DNA of 64,000 nt from Gelatiniphilus marinus (GCF_042678305.1 NZ_JBHUDT010000001.1); one strand, 5' to 3'; positions 53,286 through 63,506 are shown, counted from the stretch's first letter. Notes: generated by a model not told the origin, from the letters alone. Program-made: numbers and translations.

Positions 53286-54257
53286 ATGCCCATCATAGAA
53301 CCCACTTACAAACCAAAATTCTATTTTAAAAACGGATTTATCTCAACCGTATATTCGGGATTATTCAGACGTGTAAATGGCGTTAATCAAAAACGCGAGC
53401 GCTTCACTTTAAACGATGGCGATTTTATAGATTTAGATTGGAGTTTTTCAAAAGGAAAGACAAATGAGCTTATCATTTTATTGCACGGTTTAGAAGGTAA
53501 TGCGCAACGCCCTTACATTACAGGTGCCGCAAAACTTTTTAATAACAATAACGTTGATGCCGTTTGCGTAAACTTTAGAGGGTGTAGCGGAGAAACCAAT
53601 TTAAAATACAGAAGTTACCATTCTGGAGCTACCGACGATTTAATTGAGATTATTGAGCATATAATTTCTACAAAAAAACACTCCAAAATTTATTTAAAAG
53701 GCATAAGTCTTGGCGGCAATGTAATTTTAAAATATTTAGGAGAAGGTAATGGCATTCCAAAGCAAATAAAAGCTGCTATTGCCGTTTCCGTCCCTTGTTA
53801 TTTAAAAGGTTCGGCAAAAGAACTGCACACCTTTAAAAACATACTCTTTCACGATAGATTTAAAAAGTATTTAGTTGAACGCTTAAAAAACAAACAAGTG
53901 CAATTTCCTGATGATCTGAGTGTTGAAGATATTAAGTCCATCAAAACTTTAATGGATTTTGATAACGTGTACACCTCTAAAGCACATGGTTTTAAAGATG
54001 CTTTTGATTATTACGAAAAAAGTAGCAGCCTTCAATTTCTTCAAAAAATAAAAACACCAACTTTAATTATCAATGCGCTTAACGATTCGTTTTTATCGCC
54101 CGAATGTTACCCAGTAAAAGACGCTAAAACAAATCCGAACCTCTATTTGGAAATGCCAAACCATGGCGGGCATGTTGGTTTTATCGATAAAAAGAATGTG
54201 TATTATAATGAAAAACGAGCTTTGGAATTCATTAAATCCGTGTTAAAAGAATCTTAG
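53286..54257 (+). CDS. Alpha/beta hydrolase, YheT-like
   Basis: 323 residues. LLHGLEGNAQRPYI oxyanion region, VNFRGCSGETN, nucleophile elbow KGISLGGNVIL (Ser), acid NALNDSFLSP (Asp), base NHGGHVGF (His). Belongs to the YheT/EMB8 group (COG0429), esterases of unsettled substrate. Begins 66 bases after ade on the same strand. Confidence 0.9.
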   Translation: MPIIEPTYKPKFYFKNGFISTVYSGLFRRVNGVNQKRERFTLNDGDFIDLDWSFSKGKTNELIILLHGLEGNAQRPYITGAAKLFNNNNVDAVCVNFRGCSGETNLKYRSYHSGATDDLIEIIEHIISTKKHSKIYLKGISLGGNVILKYLGEGNGIPKQIKAAIAVSVPCYLKGSAKELHTFKNILFHDRFKKYLVERLKNKQVQFPDDLSVEDIKSIKTLMDFDNVYTSKAHGFKDAFDYYEKSSSLQFLQKIKTPTLIINALNDSFLSPECYPVKDAKTNPNLYLEMPNHGGHVGFIDKKNVYYNEKRALEFIKSVLKES

Positions 54258-54322
54258 CAATTAGCATCGCTATTATTTTTTTGTATTTTTAGTAAGAATA
54301 AATGCTTCTAAATAATACAACT

Positions 54323-54778
54323 ATGCCAACATTCAACTTAAAAATCAACAACAAAACCCATTCTGTCGAGGCAGATATGGATACCCCTTTACTTTGGGTG
54401 TTAAGAGATCAAATAGATTTAGTAGGTACCAAATATGGTTGCGGTATTGGGCAATGTGGCGCTTGTACCATACATGTTGATGGTGTTGCTACCCGAAGCT
54501 GTTTACTACAAATATCGCAGGCCGAAGGTATGCATATTACAACCATTGAAGGACTTTCAGAAGATGGCAATCACCCCGTTCAAAAAGCATGGTTAGAGCA
54601 TGATGTGCCACAATGTGGTTATTGTCAGTCCGGACAAATTATGACGGCTGCTGCACTTTTAGAAAATAATCCAACGCCTTCAGATGAAGATATTGATATA
54701 GTCATGGATGGAAATATTTGTAGATGTGGCACTTATGTTAGAATAAAACAAGCGATTAAAACGGCATCTAAACTATAA
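54323..54778 (+). CDS. (2Fe-2S) subunit of a molybdenum hydroxylase (isoquinoline 1-oxidoreductase alpha-like)
   Basis: 151 residues from ATG 54323 (MPTFNLKINN); 54302 gives 7 more. Two iron-sulfur domains: plant-type ferredoxin Cys set GCGIGQCGACTIHVDG and the helical second cluster CGYCQSGQIMT ... NICRCGTYVRI. Passes electrons from the molybdopterin subunit encoded 11 bases downstream. No FAD subunit gene is present, as in IorAB-type enzymes. Confidence 0.94.
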   Translation: MPTFNLKINNKTHSVEADMDTPLLWVLRDQIDLVGTKYGCGIGQCGACTIHVDGVATRSCLLQISQAEGMHITTIEGLSEDGNHPVQKAWLEHDVPQCGYCQSGQIMTAAALLENNPTPSDEDIDIVMDGNICRCGTYVRIKQAIKTASKL

Positions 54779-54789
54779 ATACAGAAATC

Positions 54790-56994
54790 ATGACAAAAAT
54801 AAAAACAAAATATAATCGCCGTTCATTTTTGAAGGTTTCTGCTGCAGCTGGTGGTGGTATGTTAATAGGTTTTAGTTGGTTAACAGGTTGCACTTCAGAT
54901 AAAAAAATAGAACAATTAGCCATACCAAACGAATGGTTTGATATAAACGGCTATATTAAAATAGGAGATACAGGTATGGTAACTATTTATTCACCAAACC
55001 CAGAAATTGGTCAGAATATTAAAACTTCAATGCCAATGATTGTTGCAGACGAATTGGATGTAGATTGGAAACATGTTGTTGTTGAGCAAGCACCTTTAAA
55101 TACAGGATTTTATCAAAATCAATTTGCAGGCGGAAGCCTTTCTATAAAATTAAGTTGGAATGCTTTACGAATGGCTGGAGCAACTGGAAGACGTATGTTA
55201 TTGGAAGCCGCAGCAAAAGAATGGCAGGTAAATGTTACAGATTTATCAGTTTCAAAAGGTGTTATTAAAGAGAAAAATGGAGAAAGAACAATTTCTTATG
55301 GAGACTTAGCATCAAAAGCCGTAGGCATTGAAATTCCTGAAGAAGTAGAACTCAAAGAAATTTCAGATTTCAAATTGATTGGTACAAGCATCAAAAATGT
55401 TGATGGTAAAAAAATAGCTACGGGTGCACCTTTATTTGGATTAGATTTTAAAAGAGAAGGGATGAAATTGGCAATGATTCAGCATCCACCTGCTTTTGGA
55501 ATGAAGTTAAAAGATTTTAATGAAGCCGAAATTAAAAGTTTGCCAGGAGTTGAAGATGCATTCATTATCGATATAACTATTGAAGAACCAGCTTGGTGCG
55601 ATGAAAAAGGCTTTCTTCAACTTATAGCCATTGTTGGCAATTCTACTTGGCAATTAATAAAAGCTAAAAAAGCAATAAAAGCTAATTGGGATGTTGTAAG
55701 TGATTTGGAGAACTCTGAAACTCATATTAATAGTTTAGATAAAGCCCTTTTATCTGGCAATGCAAATAAAAATAGTAGAGTAGATGGTAACCCAGAGGCG
55801 GCATTTAAAAAAGCTGTAAAAGTTATTGAACGCAGTTATAGTGCGCCTTTTATGGCTCATAATACCATGGAGCCTATGAATTTCTTTGCTAATGTTACAA
55901 ACACTTCGGCAGAACTAATTGGGCCAACACAAACACCAGAAGCACTTGAAAAATCGGTTTCTAAATTGCTAAATCTTGATATAGAGCATGTAACTGTAAA
56001 CATGACGCGTATAGGTGGTGGTTTTGGGCGAAGACTCTACGTTCATTTTGGGGTTGAAGCTGCCGCAATTTCAAAGAAAATAGGAGCGCCAGTTAAACTT
56101 ATTTATACTAGAGAAGATGATATCACACAAGGCACTTATCGTCCAGCTTACAAATCAACTTATAAGGCTGGTTTAGATGAAAATAACAATTTAATTGCTT
56201 TTACGGCTAAAGGTGCTGGATTGCCAGAAGGTGCAATATTTCCAAATCGTTTCCCTGCCGGTACGGTCGATAACTATTCAGCAGAACAAATTAATGTAAA
56301 AACCAACATAACAACTGGTGCGTGGCGAGCTCCAAAATCTCATTTTACAGCTGGAGCCGAACAATCATTTCTTGATGAGGTTGCAGAATTAGCAGGCAAA
56401 GATCCAATAGATTTTAGATTAGAATTGTTTAATCGAGCTATTAATAATCCAGTAGGCGAAAAGAACGATTACGAGCCAGAACGTTATGCTGGCGTATTAA
56501 AATTAGTAAAAGAAAAATCGAATTGGGGCGAAACAAAACCAGGCGTTTATCGTGGTGTTGCTGCATATTTTTGCCACTCTAGTTATGTTGCAGAAGTTGT
56601 AGATGTGGTTTTAGAAAACGGAAAACCAAAAATAAAAAACGTTTGGTGCGCTGTTGATTGTGGTATAGTTGTAAATCCTGATGGCGCTAAACATCAGGTT
56701 CAAGGCAGTGTTATAGACGGCATCGGTCATGCCATGTATAGTCAATTAACTTTTGATAAAGGCGTCCCTAACGAAAAAAATTTTGATACTTACCAATTAA
56801 TGCGACATTCGCAAGCACCAGAAAATATAGAGGTTTTCTTTGTTGAAAATGAAATTGCACCAACAGGATTGGGCGAACCTGGGCTTCCGCCAGCTGTTGC
56901 AGCCATGGCAAATGCACTTTATCGAGCCACGGGGAAACGGTTTTATAAGCAACCATTTATTAGTAACATTGTTTCTAAAAAAGTAATAGGATAG
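54790..56994 (+). CDS. Molybdopterin-binding subunit, xanthine dehydrogenase family (IorB-like)
   Basis: 734 residues. Twin-arginine signal NRRSFLKVSAAAGGGMLIG, with a Cys (TGCTS) that may be lipidated, so the enzyme works outside the cytoplasm. Molybdopterin domains: GSLSIKLSWNALRMAGATG, MEPMNFFANV, TRIGGGFGRRLYVHFG, GAWRAPKSHFTAGAEQSFLDE, and the catalytic Glu near the end in TGLGEPGLPPAV. Oxidises aldehydes or N-heterocycles; substrate unknown. Confidence 0.93.
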   Translation: MTKIKTKYNRRSFLKVSAAAGGGMLIGFSWLTGCTSDKKIEQLAIPNEWFDINGYIKIGDTGMVTIYSPNPEIGQNIKTSMPMIVADELDVDWKHVVVEQAPLNTGFYQNQFAGGSLSIKLSWNALRMAGATGRRMLLEAAAKEWQVNVTDLSVSKGVIKEKNGERTISYGDLASKAVGIEIPEEVELKEISDFKLIGTSIKNVDGKKIATGAPLFGLDFKREGMKLAMIQHPPAFGMKLKDFNEAEIKSLPGVEDAFIIDITIEEPAWCDEKGFLQLIAIVGNSTWQLIKAKKAIKANWDVVSDLENSETHINSLDKALLSGNANKNSRVDGNPEAAFKKAVKVIERSYSAPFMAHNTMEPMNFFANVTNTSAELIGPTQTPEALEKSVSKLLNLDIEHVTVNMTRIGGGFGRRLYVHFGVEAAAISKKIGAPVKLIYTREDDITQGTYRPAYKSTYKAGLDENNNLIAFTAKGAGLPEGAIFPNRFPAGTVDNYSAEQINVKTNITTGAWRAPKSHFTAGAEQSFLDEVAELAGKDPIDFRLELFNRAINNPVGEKNDYEPERYAGVLKLVKEKSNWGETKPGVYRGVAAYFCHSSYVAEVVDVVLENGKPKIKNVWCAVDCGIVVNPDGAKHQVQGSVIDGIGHAMYSQLTFDKGVPNEKNFDTYQLMRHSQAPENIEVFFVENEIAPTGLGEPGLPPAVAAMANALYRATGKRFYKQPFISNIVSKKVIG

Positions 56995-58013
56995 TGACAC
57001 ACGAATTTAAGGAAATAGTAGAAGAAGCCTCATCCGCAAAATCAAAAGGCCTAAAATCTGTTTTGGCATCCGTTGTAGCATTGGATGGCTCATCCTACAG
57101 AAGACCAGGCGTAAGGATGCTTATTCTTGAAAACGGAAAAATGATTGGTGCCGTAAGCGGCGGATGTGTTGAAAAAGAAATCCTATTACAATCGGAAACC
57201 GTTTTTAAAACAGGTACAGCTAAAATGATGACTTACGACGGCAGATACCGTTTAGGGTGCGAAGGCGTTTTGTATATTTTATTAGAAATATTCAACCCCA
57301 ATAAACCTTTTATAAATGCTTTTCAAAATTGTTTGAAAGACAGAAATGCCTTCGAAATACAATCTTATTTTGAAAAAAAGGAAGGTGTTTTTTCAGGAAT
57401 TGGCACTCAAATAAAAATCAATAATAAGTCGTTTTCAGTTTCCGGGAATAATTTAGAAAACCAAAATAAATCGGGTTCAACCTTTTATCAAAAGATGCCA
57501 CCCTGTTTTAAATTAATAATTATTGGTGCCGAACACGATGCGGTGCAACTCTGTAAATATGCCGCTTTAACGGGTTGGGAAGTAACCATTGTTTCAGGAG
57601 CATCAGAAGCCAAATCGATTTCAGATTTTCCGGGTGCGCATGGTTTTTCTGCTATTTCCCCAGAGCAAATGGATGTTAAATTAATAGACAACCAAACCGC
57701 CATTGTGCTAATGACCCATAATTTCGCGACCGATTTAAGGTATTTAGTCGCATTAAAAAACACCAATCCAAATTATATTGGTGTATTGGGACCAACAAAA
57801 CGGCGAGAAGATTTGCTCTCTCAATTTATTGAATATTGCCCGAATGCAGAAAATGAGTTTTTAGATAAAATCCATGGGCCAGCAGGTTTAAACATCGGTT
57901 CCGAAACGCCACAGGAAATAGCCATTTCCATAATTTCTGAGATTTTATGTGTTATCAGACAAGAAGAACCTGTATATTTAAGTAAGAAAACGGGGCCTAT
58001 TCATACCTCGTAA
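56994..58013 (+). CDS. XdhC/CoxI family molybdoenzyme maturation factor
   Basis: 339 residues, GTG start overlapping the previous stop by one base. N-terminal XdhC_CoxI (LASVVALDGSSYRRPGVRML, GAVSGGCVEKEI, YDGRYRLGCEGV), then a Rossmann domain (LIIIGAEHDAVQLCKYA, VLMTHNFATDLRYL, GVLGPTKRREDLL). It binds the molybdenum cofactor, helps sulfurate it and inserts it into the hydroxylase encoded just upstream. Confidence 0.94.
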   Translation: MTHEFKEIVEEASSAKSKGLKSVLASVVALDGSSYRRPGVRMLILENGKMIGAVSGGCVEKEILLQSETVFKTGTAKMMTYDGRYRLGCEGVLYILLEIFNPNKPFINAFQNCLKDRNAFEIQSYFEKKEGVFSGIGTQIKINNKSFSVSGNNLENQNKSGSTFYQKMPPCFKLIIIGAEHDAVQLCKYAALTGWEVTIVSGASEAKSISDFPGAHGFSAISPEQMDVKLIDNQTAIVLMTHNFATDLRYLVALKNTNPNYIGVLGPTKRREDLLSQFIEYCPNAENEFLDKIHGPAGLNIGSETPQEIAISIISEILCVIRQEEPVYLSKKTGPIHTS

Positions 58014-58022
58014 CTAATTCTT

Positions 58023-58640
58023 TTGCACAAACCATCAAACATATCCGTCATCATACTAGCCGCCGGCGCCTCAATACGCATGGGAACACCCAAACAACTT
58101 CTAAAATGGGGGAATTCCACTTTATTGGGCAATGCCATTGAGACTGCTTTAAAATTACCCGTAAAAGAAGTTGCGGTAGTGTTGGGCGCCAATTATAATG
58201 TGATTAAAAAACACATAGAACATCATCACATAACTATTTTAAACAATGAAGAATGGCAAAAAGGTTTGGGTAAATCCTTAGCTTTTGGCGTTGAATGTAT
58301 GGTAGCTTCAAAACAAGATATTGATGGAATTTTAGTAACTTTAGCAGACCAACCTTTAATTGATAGCCAATTTCTAAATAAATTGATTGATGCGTTTAAT
58401 AAAAAAACACATCCTATAATTGCGACATCGTATAAAAACAAAAAGTGCGGTGTTCCTGTTATTTTTGATAAGATATATTTTGAGGAACTACGGACTTTGA
58501 GCGATGATTTTGGTGCTAAATATATTTTAAAAAAATACAATGCATTAGTTGAAATTTTAAAACCTGAAATAGATAATTTAGATTTAGATTTAAAAGCAGA
58601 TTACAAATCGCTTTATAAGAAAAAAATTGATAGTAAATGA
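58023..58640 (+). CDS. MobA-like molybdenum cofactor nucleotidyltransferase (MocA-type)
   Basis: 205 residues, TTG start at 58023. NTP-transferase fold: VIILAAGASIRMGTPKQLLKW, VVLGANYNVIKKHI, ILVTLADQPLID with the Mg-binding Asp. By position next to XdhC it probably adds CMP (or GMP) to molybdopterin. Ends overlapping the next gene by 4 bases; part of one operon from 54323 to 61541. Confidence 0.9.
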   Translation: MHKPSNISVIILAAGASIRMGTPKQLLKWGNSTLLGNAIETALKLPVKEVAVVLGANYNVIKKHIEHHHITILNNEEWQKGLGKSLAFGVECMVASKQDIDGILVTLADQPLIDSQFLNKLIDAFNKKTHPIIATSYKNKKCGVPVIFDKIYFEELRTLSDDFGAKYILKKYNALVEILKPEIDNLDLDLKADYKSLYKKKIDSK

Positions 58641-60931
58641 GCGCATCGCCAGAACATAAAGCCAGCACGCCAGAAAAATTTTGGGATTTAAAAACTAAAA
58701 AACCTCCAAAAAATAGTGCAGGTTTTACTTCTATAAAAGTCGCTTTTGGTCAGGTTACAAAATACATGAATCCTGTTGATGCCGTAAAATTATCATTTAA
58801 AATAAACCAAAAAGGCGGTTTTGATTGTCCGGGTTGCGCATGGCCAGATCCCGACGACGACCGTTCTGCTTTGGGCGAATACTGCGAAAATGGACTAAAA
58901 GCCATGGCCGAAGAAGCGCAAAATAAAACCATTGGCGAAGATTTTTTTAAAGATCATTCTGTCGAAGCACTTGCAGAATTATCGGATTTTGAAATCGGTA
59001 AATCCGGGCGTTTGTCCGAACCCATGTTTTTGGCAAAAGGCGCAACACATTATCAACCTATTGGGTGGGATGAGGCTTTTAAAAAAGTTGGTAATCATTT
59101 AAACGCCTTAACAAATCCCGACGAGGCTGTTTTTTACACTTCGGGCAGAACTACAAACGAAGCGGCATTTTTGTATCAATTATTTGTGCGCGAATTTGGT
59201 ACGGCCAATTTACCAGACTGCTCCAATATGTGTCACGAAGCAAGCGGTAGCGCACTATCTGAAACTTTGGGTATTGGTAAAGGTTCGGTAACTTTAAACG
59301 ATTTGTATAAAGCCGAAGTGGTTATGGTTATTGGCCAAAACCCAGGCACCAACCACCCTAGAATGTTAACCGCTTTAGAAAAATGTAAAAAAAACGGCGG
59401 TAAAATTATAGCTGTTAATCCGTTGCCCGAAGCGGGGTTAATAAAGTTTACAAATCCGCAGAACCCCATAAAATTATTAACTGGCGGCACGAGTATAGCC
59501 GATGTTTTTGTGCCGATTAGAATTAATGGCGATGTGGCTTTTATAAAAGCCTTGTTGCTTAAACTGTTGGAAGAGGAAGAGCAAAACGCTAATGTTTTTG
59601 ATAAAACTTTTATTGAAGAATTTACCGATGGTTACGACGCTTTTATTGCCGATTTGAAAACATACGATTTTGATGCCTGTTTGAAAGCATCGGGAATTAC
59701 AAAAGCTGTTTTTGATGAGGTTTTCAATCTTATATTGAACAACGATAAGATAATTATTTGTTGGGCCATGGGCTTAACCCAGCATGAAAATGCCGTTGAT
59801 AATATCCGGGAACTTGTTAACCTTTTGTTGTTAAAAGGAAGTATAGGAAAAGAAGGGGCAGGCACTTGTCCGGTACGTGGGCATTCCAATGTGCAAGGCG
59901 ATAGAACCGTAGGTATTTGGGAATCGGCGCCTCAAGCTTTTTTAGATAAAATTGAAGCCAAATACGGGTTTAAACCCACCACAAAACACGGCTATTCGGT
60001 AATCGATGCTATTAAAGCCATGTATGAAAAAAAAGCAAAAGTGTTTTTTGGTTTGGGCGGAAATTTTATCTCGGCAGTGCCCGATACCAATTACGCGGCA
60101 CAAGCTTTGGCGAACTGTAATTTAACCGTTCATGTAAGTACAAAGCTGAATCGTTCGCATTTGGTAACCGGAAAAGAAGCGCTCATTTTGCCTTGTTTGG
60201 GCCGCTCGGAAAAAGACTATCAAAAAACGGGTGTTCAAACCCAGAGTGTCGAGAATTCTATGGGTGTAGTATCCTCGACAAAAGGAATTTTAGAACCCTG
60301 CTCCAATACATTGTTAAGCGAAGTTGCCGTAGTTTGTGGTATTGCGCAAGCAACTTTAAAGCAACGAAGCAAAATCGATTGGTTAAAATATACAGATGAT
60401 TATAAATTGGTGCGCGACGATATTCAAGAAGTTGTTGACGGTTTTAATAATTATAACAAACGCTTAAAAAATCCGTCAGGGTTTTATTTGCCCAATGGCG
60501 CTCGTGTCAGGGATTTCAAAACCAAAACAGGAAAAGCCCTTTTTTCTATCAATAAACTCCCCAATTGGAAACTTAAAGATGATGAATTAATTATGATGAC
60601 CATTCGTAGCCACGACCAATTTAACACCACTATTTATGGTTTAAATGATAGATATCGAGGCATTTATAACGAACGCCGCATCATTTTTATGAACAGAAAC
60701 GATATGAAAATTAGAGGTTTGCAAGAACAGCAAGTCGTAAACTTGAAATCTGAATTTAACGGTGTTACCCGAGTTGCGAATAAATTTAAGGTAATTGGTT
60801 ACGATATTCCTAAAAGTTGTTGTGCCACTTATTTTCCGGAAACCAATGTTTTAGTACCTTTAGATAGTTTTGCGCATACCGCAAAAACACCAGCTTCAAA
60901 AAGTGTAATAATTACCGTTGAAGCCAATTAA
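58637..60931 (+). CDS. FdhF/YdeP-type molybdopterin oxidoreductase
   Basis: 764 residues. Conserved opening KGGFDCPGCAWPDPDDDR of the YdeP group with a Cys-based iron-sulfur site, then FYTSGRTTNEAAFLYQLFVRE, LPDCSNMCHEASGSAL, VVMVIGQNPGTNHPRML, and GTCPVRGHSNVQGDRT. Related to formate dehydrogenase H but no selenocysteine is used. In E. coli YdeP links to acid resistance; the reaction is not known. Coupled to the MobA-like gene. Confidence 0.9.
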   Translation: MSASPEHKASTPEKFWDLKTKKPPKNSAGFTSIKVAFGQVTKYMNPVDAVKLSFKINQKGGFDCPGCAWPDPDDDRSALGEYCENGLKAMAEEAQNKTIGEDFFKDHSVEALAELSDFEIGKSGRLSEPMFLAKGATHYQPIGWDEAFKKVGNHLNALTNPDEAVFYTSGRTTNEAAFLYQLFVREFGTANLPDCSNMCHEASGSALSETLGIGKGSVTLNDLYKAEVVMVIGQNPGTNHPRMLTALEKCKKNGGKIIAVNPLPEAGLIKFTNPQNPIKLLTGGTSIADVFVPIRINGDVAFIKALLLKLLEEEEQNANVFDKTFIEEFTDGYDAFIADLKTYDFDACLKASGITKAVFDEVFNLILNNDKIIICWAMGLTQHENAVDNIRELVNLLLLKGSIGKEGAGTCPVRGHSNVQGDRTVGIWESAPQAFLDKIEAKYGFKPTTKHGYSVIDAIKAMYEKKAKVFFGLGGNFISAVPDTNYAAQALANCNLTVHVSTKLNRSHLVTGKEALILPCLGRSEKDYQKTGVQTQSVENSMGVVSSTKGILEPCSNTLLSEVAVVCGIAQATLKQRSKIDWLKYTDDYKLVRDDIQEVVDGFNNYNKRLKNPSGFYLPNGARVRDFKTKTGKALFSINKLPNWKLKDDELIMMTIRSHDQFNTTIYGLNDRYRGIYNERRIIFMNRNDMKIRGLQEQQVVNLKSEFNGVTRVANKFKVIGYDIPKSCCATYFPETNVLVPLDSFAHTAKTPASKSVIITVEAN

Positions 60932-60953
60932 AAATAATAAGCATTATTAACTT

Positions 60954-61541
60954 ATGAAACCAACACGATTTGAAAGTACCATAGCATTAATCGATAAAAA
61001 AAATTCTGAAGACCCCAATGTGTATCGCATTTACGATTTAGATTATCCAAAAGAATTATTGTACTCGCAACGCATGACGCGCAAGTTGTTGCAGTTTAAT
61101 CCCAATGCATCAAAAGCATTGCAAATTGCGGCGAGAGCACAACATATTTGCCGTTGGAAAATAAATAGGGATGACTACCCAATGGATCGGGTTGGGTATT
61201 TAAAATGGCGAGAAACCCTCAAGAAAATGCATTCAGAAATTATCGCAACTATTTTAAAACAAGTGGGTTATGATTATGAATTTATCAACCGAATTAAGTC
61301 TTTAATCACCAAAAAACTCATAAAGAAAAATAAAGAGTCTCAAATTTTGGAAGATGTGGTTTGCCTCGTTTTTTTGGATTATTATTTTGAAGAATTTTCG
61401 GAAAAACACGACGCCAATAAAGTGATAGACATTCTTAAAAAGACCTGGAAAAAAATGTCTGATAAAGGTAGAAATGAAGCATTAAAACTCCAGTTTTCTG
61501 ATAAAAATTTAAAGCTAATAAATGAAGCTATTGCTCAATAA
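60954..61541 (+). CDS. DUF4202 domain protein
   Basis: 195 residues, all helical: FESTIALIDKKNSEDPNVY, KALQIAARAQHICRWKI, DYPMDRVGYLKWRETLKKMH, EDVVCLVFLDYYFEEFSEKH. The RAQHICRWKI and YLKWR parts with His and Asp suggest an HD-type metal site, as in DUF4202. Function unknown; neighbours are FdhF/YdeP and cofactor genes, so a role with that oxidoreductase is plausible. Convergent with moaA, 2 bases apart. Confidence 0.85.
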   Translation: MKPTRFESTIALIDKKNSEDPNVYRIYDLDYPKELLYSQRMTRKLLQFNPNASKALQIAARAQHICRWKINRDDYPMDRVGYLKWRETLKKMHSEIIATILKQVGYDYEFINRIKSLITKKLIKKNKESQILEDVVCLVFLDYYFEEFSEKHDANKVIDILKKTWKKMSDKGRNEALKLQFSDKNLKLINEAIAQ

Positions 61542-61543
61542 TT

Positions 61544-62551
61544 TTAACCGCCAATAGTAATCATACTTCTATTGTTATTATGCAATTTGGGTTCTTGAAG
61601 TTTTTCCAAAGTATTCATGCCACCACGTATTTTAAGCTTTGCTTGCACTGCTTTTTGAATGATAGGTTCAATAGAATTGCCTACTCGAAGTGTGGTTAAC
61701 AAATCAGATTCGGTAGAAGAAAATAAACAGTTTTTAAGTTGCCCATTGGCCGTTAAACGCAGTCTGTTACAAGAATCGCAAAACGGATTGGTTACTGAGC
61801 TTATTATAGCAAAACTACCTTTGTATCCTTTTATTTTATAGTTTTTTGAGGTGTCGTTTGGGGCATCTTTTAAACGCACCATGTTTTCTTCGGAAAAAGA
61901 CGTGTGTACATATTTCATCACTTCTTTATAGGATACCATTTTGCTGATGTCCCATTTGTTGCCATCAAAAGGCATAAACTCTATAAACCGAACGGAGATA
62001 GGTAAATCTTTTGTAAACTTGATAAAATCGATGATTTCGTTATCATTAATTCCTTTCATTAAAACCGCATTCAATTTAACCTTAAAACCTTCTTTTATCA
62101 ATAATAAAATATTGTTGTAAACTTTTTTAAATTCATTACGGCGTGTTATGTGTTTAAACTTTTCTTCATTTAAAGAATCTAAACTCACGTTGATGTTTTT
62201 TACACCATTAAGCTTCAACACATCAATAAACTTATCGATAATAACGGCGTTTGAAGTGATAGACAATTCCACAGGGAGTGTTGCCAATTTCTCTAAAATA
62301 ATAGGGATGTCTTTTCTAATAAAAGGTTCGCCACCCGTTAATCTAATTTTTGTAACCCCATGTTTCACAAAGGTTTTTGCGATGTCGTAAATCTCTTCGT
62401 AAGTCATTAAATGACTTTTAGGCGATAGTTGTACGCCTTCTTCGGGCATGCAATACGAACAGCGTAAATTGCAGCGTTCAATTAGCGAAATACGTAAATA
62501 GGTGTGGTCTCTACCGTGTAAATCTTGTAATATATTTTTATTAGTGTCCAT
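61544..62551 (-). CDS. moaA: GTP 3',8-cyclase (molybdenum cofactor step 1)
   Basis: 335 residues. Radical-SAM cluster motif ERCNLRCSYCMPEEG, TGGEPFIRKDI, C-terminal second cluster NPFCDSCNRLRLTANGQLKNC, and the essential C-terminal GG. Makes the precursor of pyranopterin together with MoaC. First half of the cofactor genes on the minus strand, 27 bases after moaC-mog. Confidence 0.96.
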   Translation of the reverse strand: MDTNKNILQDLHGRDHTYLRISLIERCNLRCSYCMPEEGVQLSPKSHLMTYEEIYDIAKTFVKHGVTKIRLTGGEPFIRKDIPIILEKLATLPVELSITSNAVIIDKFIDVLKLNGVKNINVSLDSLNEEKFKHITRRNEFKKVYNNILLLIKEGFKVKLNAVLMKGINDNEIIDFIKFTKDLPISVRFIEFMPFDGNKWDISKMVSYKEVMKYVHTSFSEENMVRLKDAPNDTSKNYKIKGYKGSFAIISSVTNPFCDSCNRLRLTANGQLKNCLFSSTESDLLTTLRVGNSIEPIIQKAVQAKLKIRGGMNTLEKLQEPKLHNNNRSMITIGG

Positions 62552-62578
62552 TTTTACCTATTCATTTTTCATTATAAA

Positions 62579-63490
62579 TTAATCGTGTCTTGCACCTTTC
62601 AAAATCCCAAATACATGTAAAACCGACGGGAAAATAGCATCCATAGATTCCTTTGCACCGTTGGTTGAACCCGGTAAAGCGAGTACCAGCGTATTGTTTA
62701 TGGTGCCCGCCACACTTCTTGATAACATGGCGTATGGCATGCGGTTTTGGCCGTAATTTCTAATGGCTTCTTCAATGCCTAAAATGCGTCTGTCCAACAA
62801 AGGTATTAAGGCTTCGGGCGTTACATCGCGTGCCGACAATCCGGTGCCGCCCGTGTAAATAATCAAATTTACCCCCAGATTTTCATAATGTTTTGCTTTG
62901 GTTTGAATGAGGTCTTTTTCGTCTGGAATAATGATATAATCTTCAATCTTAACATCGCAAGCTTTCAACTTTTCAATAATGGCTTTTCCGGCTTTATCTT
63001 CTTTTTGACCATTGGAAATAGAATCCGAACACACAATAACAGCAGCGTTTAACGGTGTTGTAAATCGGTTTTTATAACTGGATTTGCCGCCTTTTTTCTT
63101 CAATAATTTTATGGCGTGTATCTCGATGCCTTTATCGATGGGTTTCAGCATATCGTACATGTTCAATGCCACAACGCTGGCACCATGCATGGCTTCAACT
63201 TCAACACCAGTTTTATATATGGTTTTAATGGTGCAGGTTACGATTATTTCTAAGTCGTTAATTTCAAAATCAATTCCAGTGTGTTCAATGGGCAGCGGAT
63301 GGCAATCGGGTAAAATATCGGGTGTTTTTTTTACGCCCAACAATCCCGCAGCTTTGCTCATGGCAAATACATTGCCTTTTGGTACGGTGTCGTTTTTAAT
63401 GGCTTCAATAGTGTCTGGTTTGCTCACTTTTACAATGGCTTGAGCGGTTGCTATTCGTAATGTTGTATTTTTATGTGTAATATCTACCAT
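62579..63490 (-). CDS. moaCB: Fused cyclic pyranopterin monophosphate synthase / MogA-MoaB protein
   Basis: 303 residues from ATG 63490 (MVDITHKNTT); the ORF extended to 63589 is upstream leader. N-terminal MoaC (to about 155): KPDTIEAIKNDTVPKGNVFAM, CHPLPIEHTGIDFEI, VEAMHGASVVALNMYDMLKP. C-terminal MogA/MoaB: AVIVCSDSISNGQKEDKAGK, IIYTGGTGLSARDVTPEAL, LALPGSTNGAKESMDAIFP. Two successive roles, ring formation and adenylation of molybdopterin, in one chain. Confidence 0.94.
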   Translation of the reverse strand: MVDITHKNTTLRIATAQAIVKVSKPDTIEAIKNDTVPKGNVFAMSKAAGLLGVKKTPDILPDCHPLPIEHTGIDFEINDLEIIVTCTIKTIYKTGVEVEAMHGASVVALNMYDMLKPIDKGIEIHAIKLLKKKGGKSSYKNRFTTPLNAAVIVCSDSISNGQKEDKAGKAIIEKLKACDVKIEDYIIIPDEKDLIQTKAKHYENLGVNLIIYTGGTGLSARDVTPEALIPLLDRRILGIEEAIRNYGQNRMPYAMLSRSVAGTINNTLVLALPGSTNGAKESMDAIFPSVLHVFGILKGARHD

Positions 63491-63506
63491 TTTATTGTTT
63501 GGTTTT

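Noticed and set aside
58637..60931. Selenocysteine formate dehydrogenase
   Set aside because: No in-frame TGA; the sequence fits the Cys-type YdeP group.
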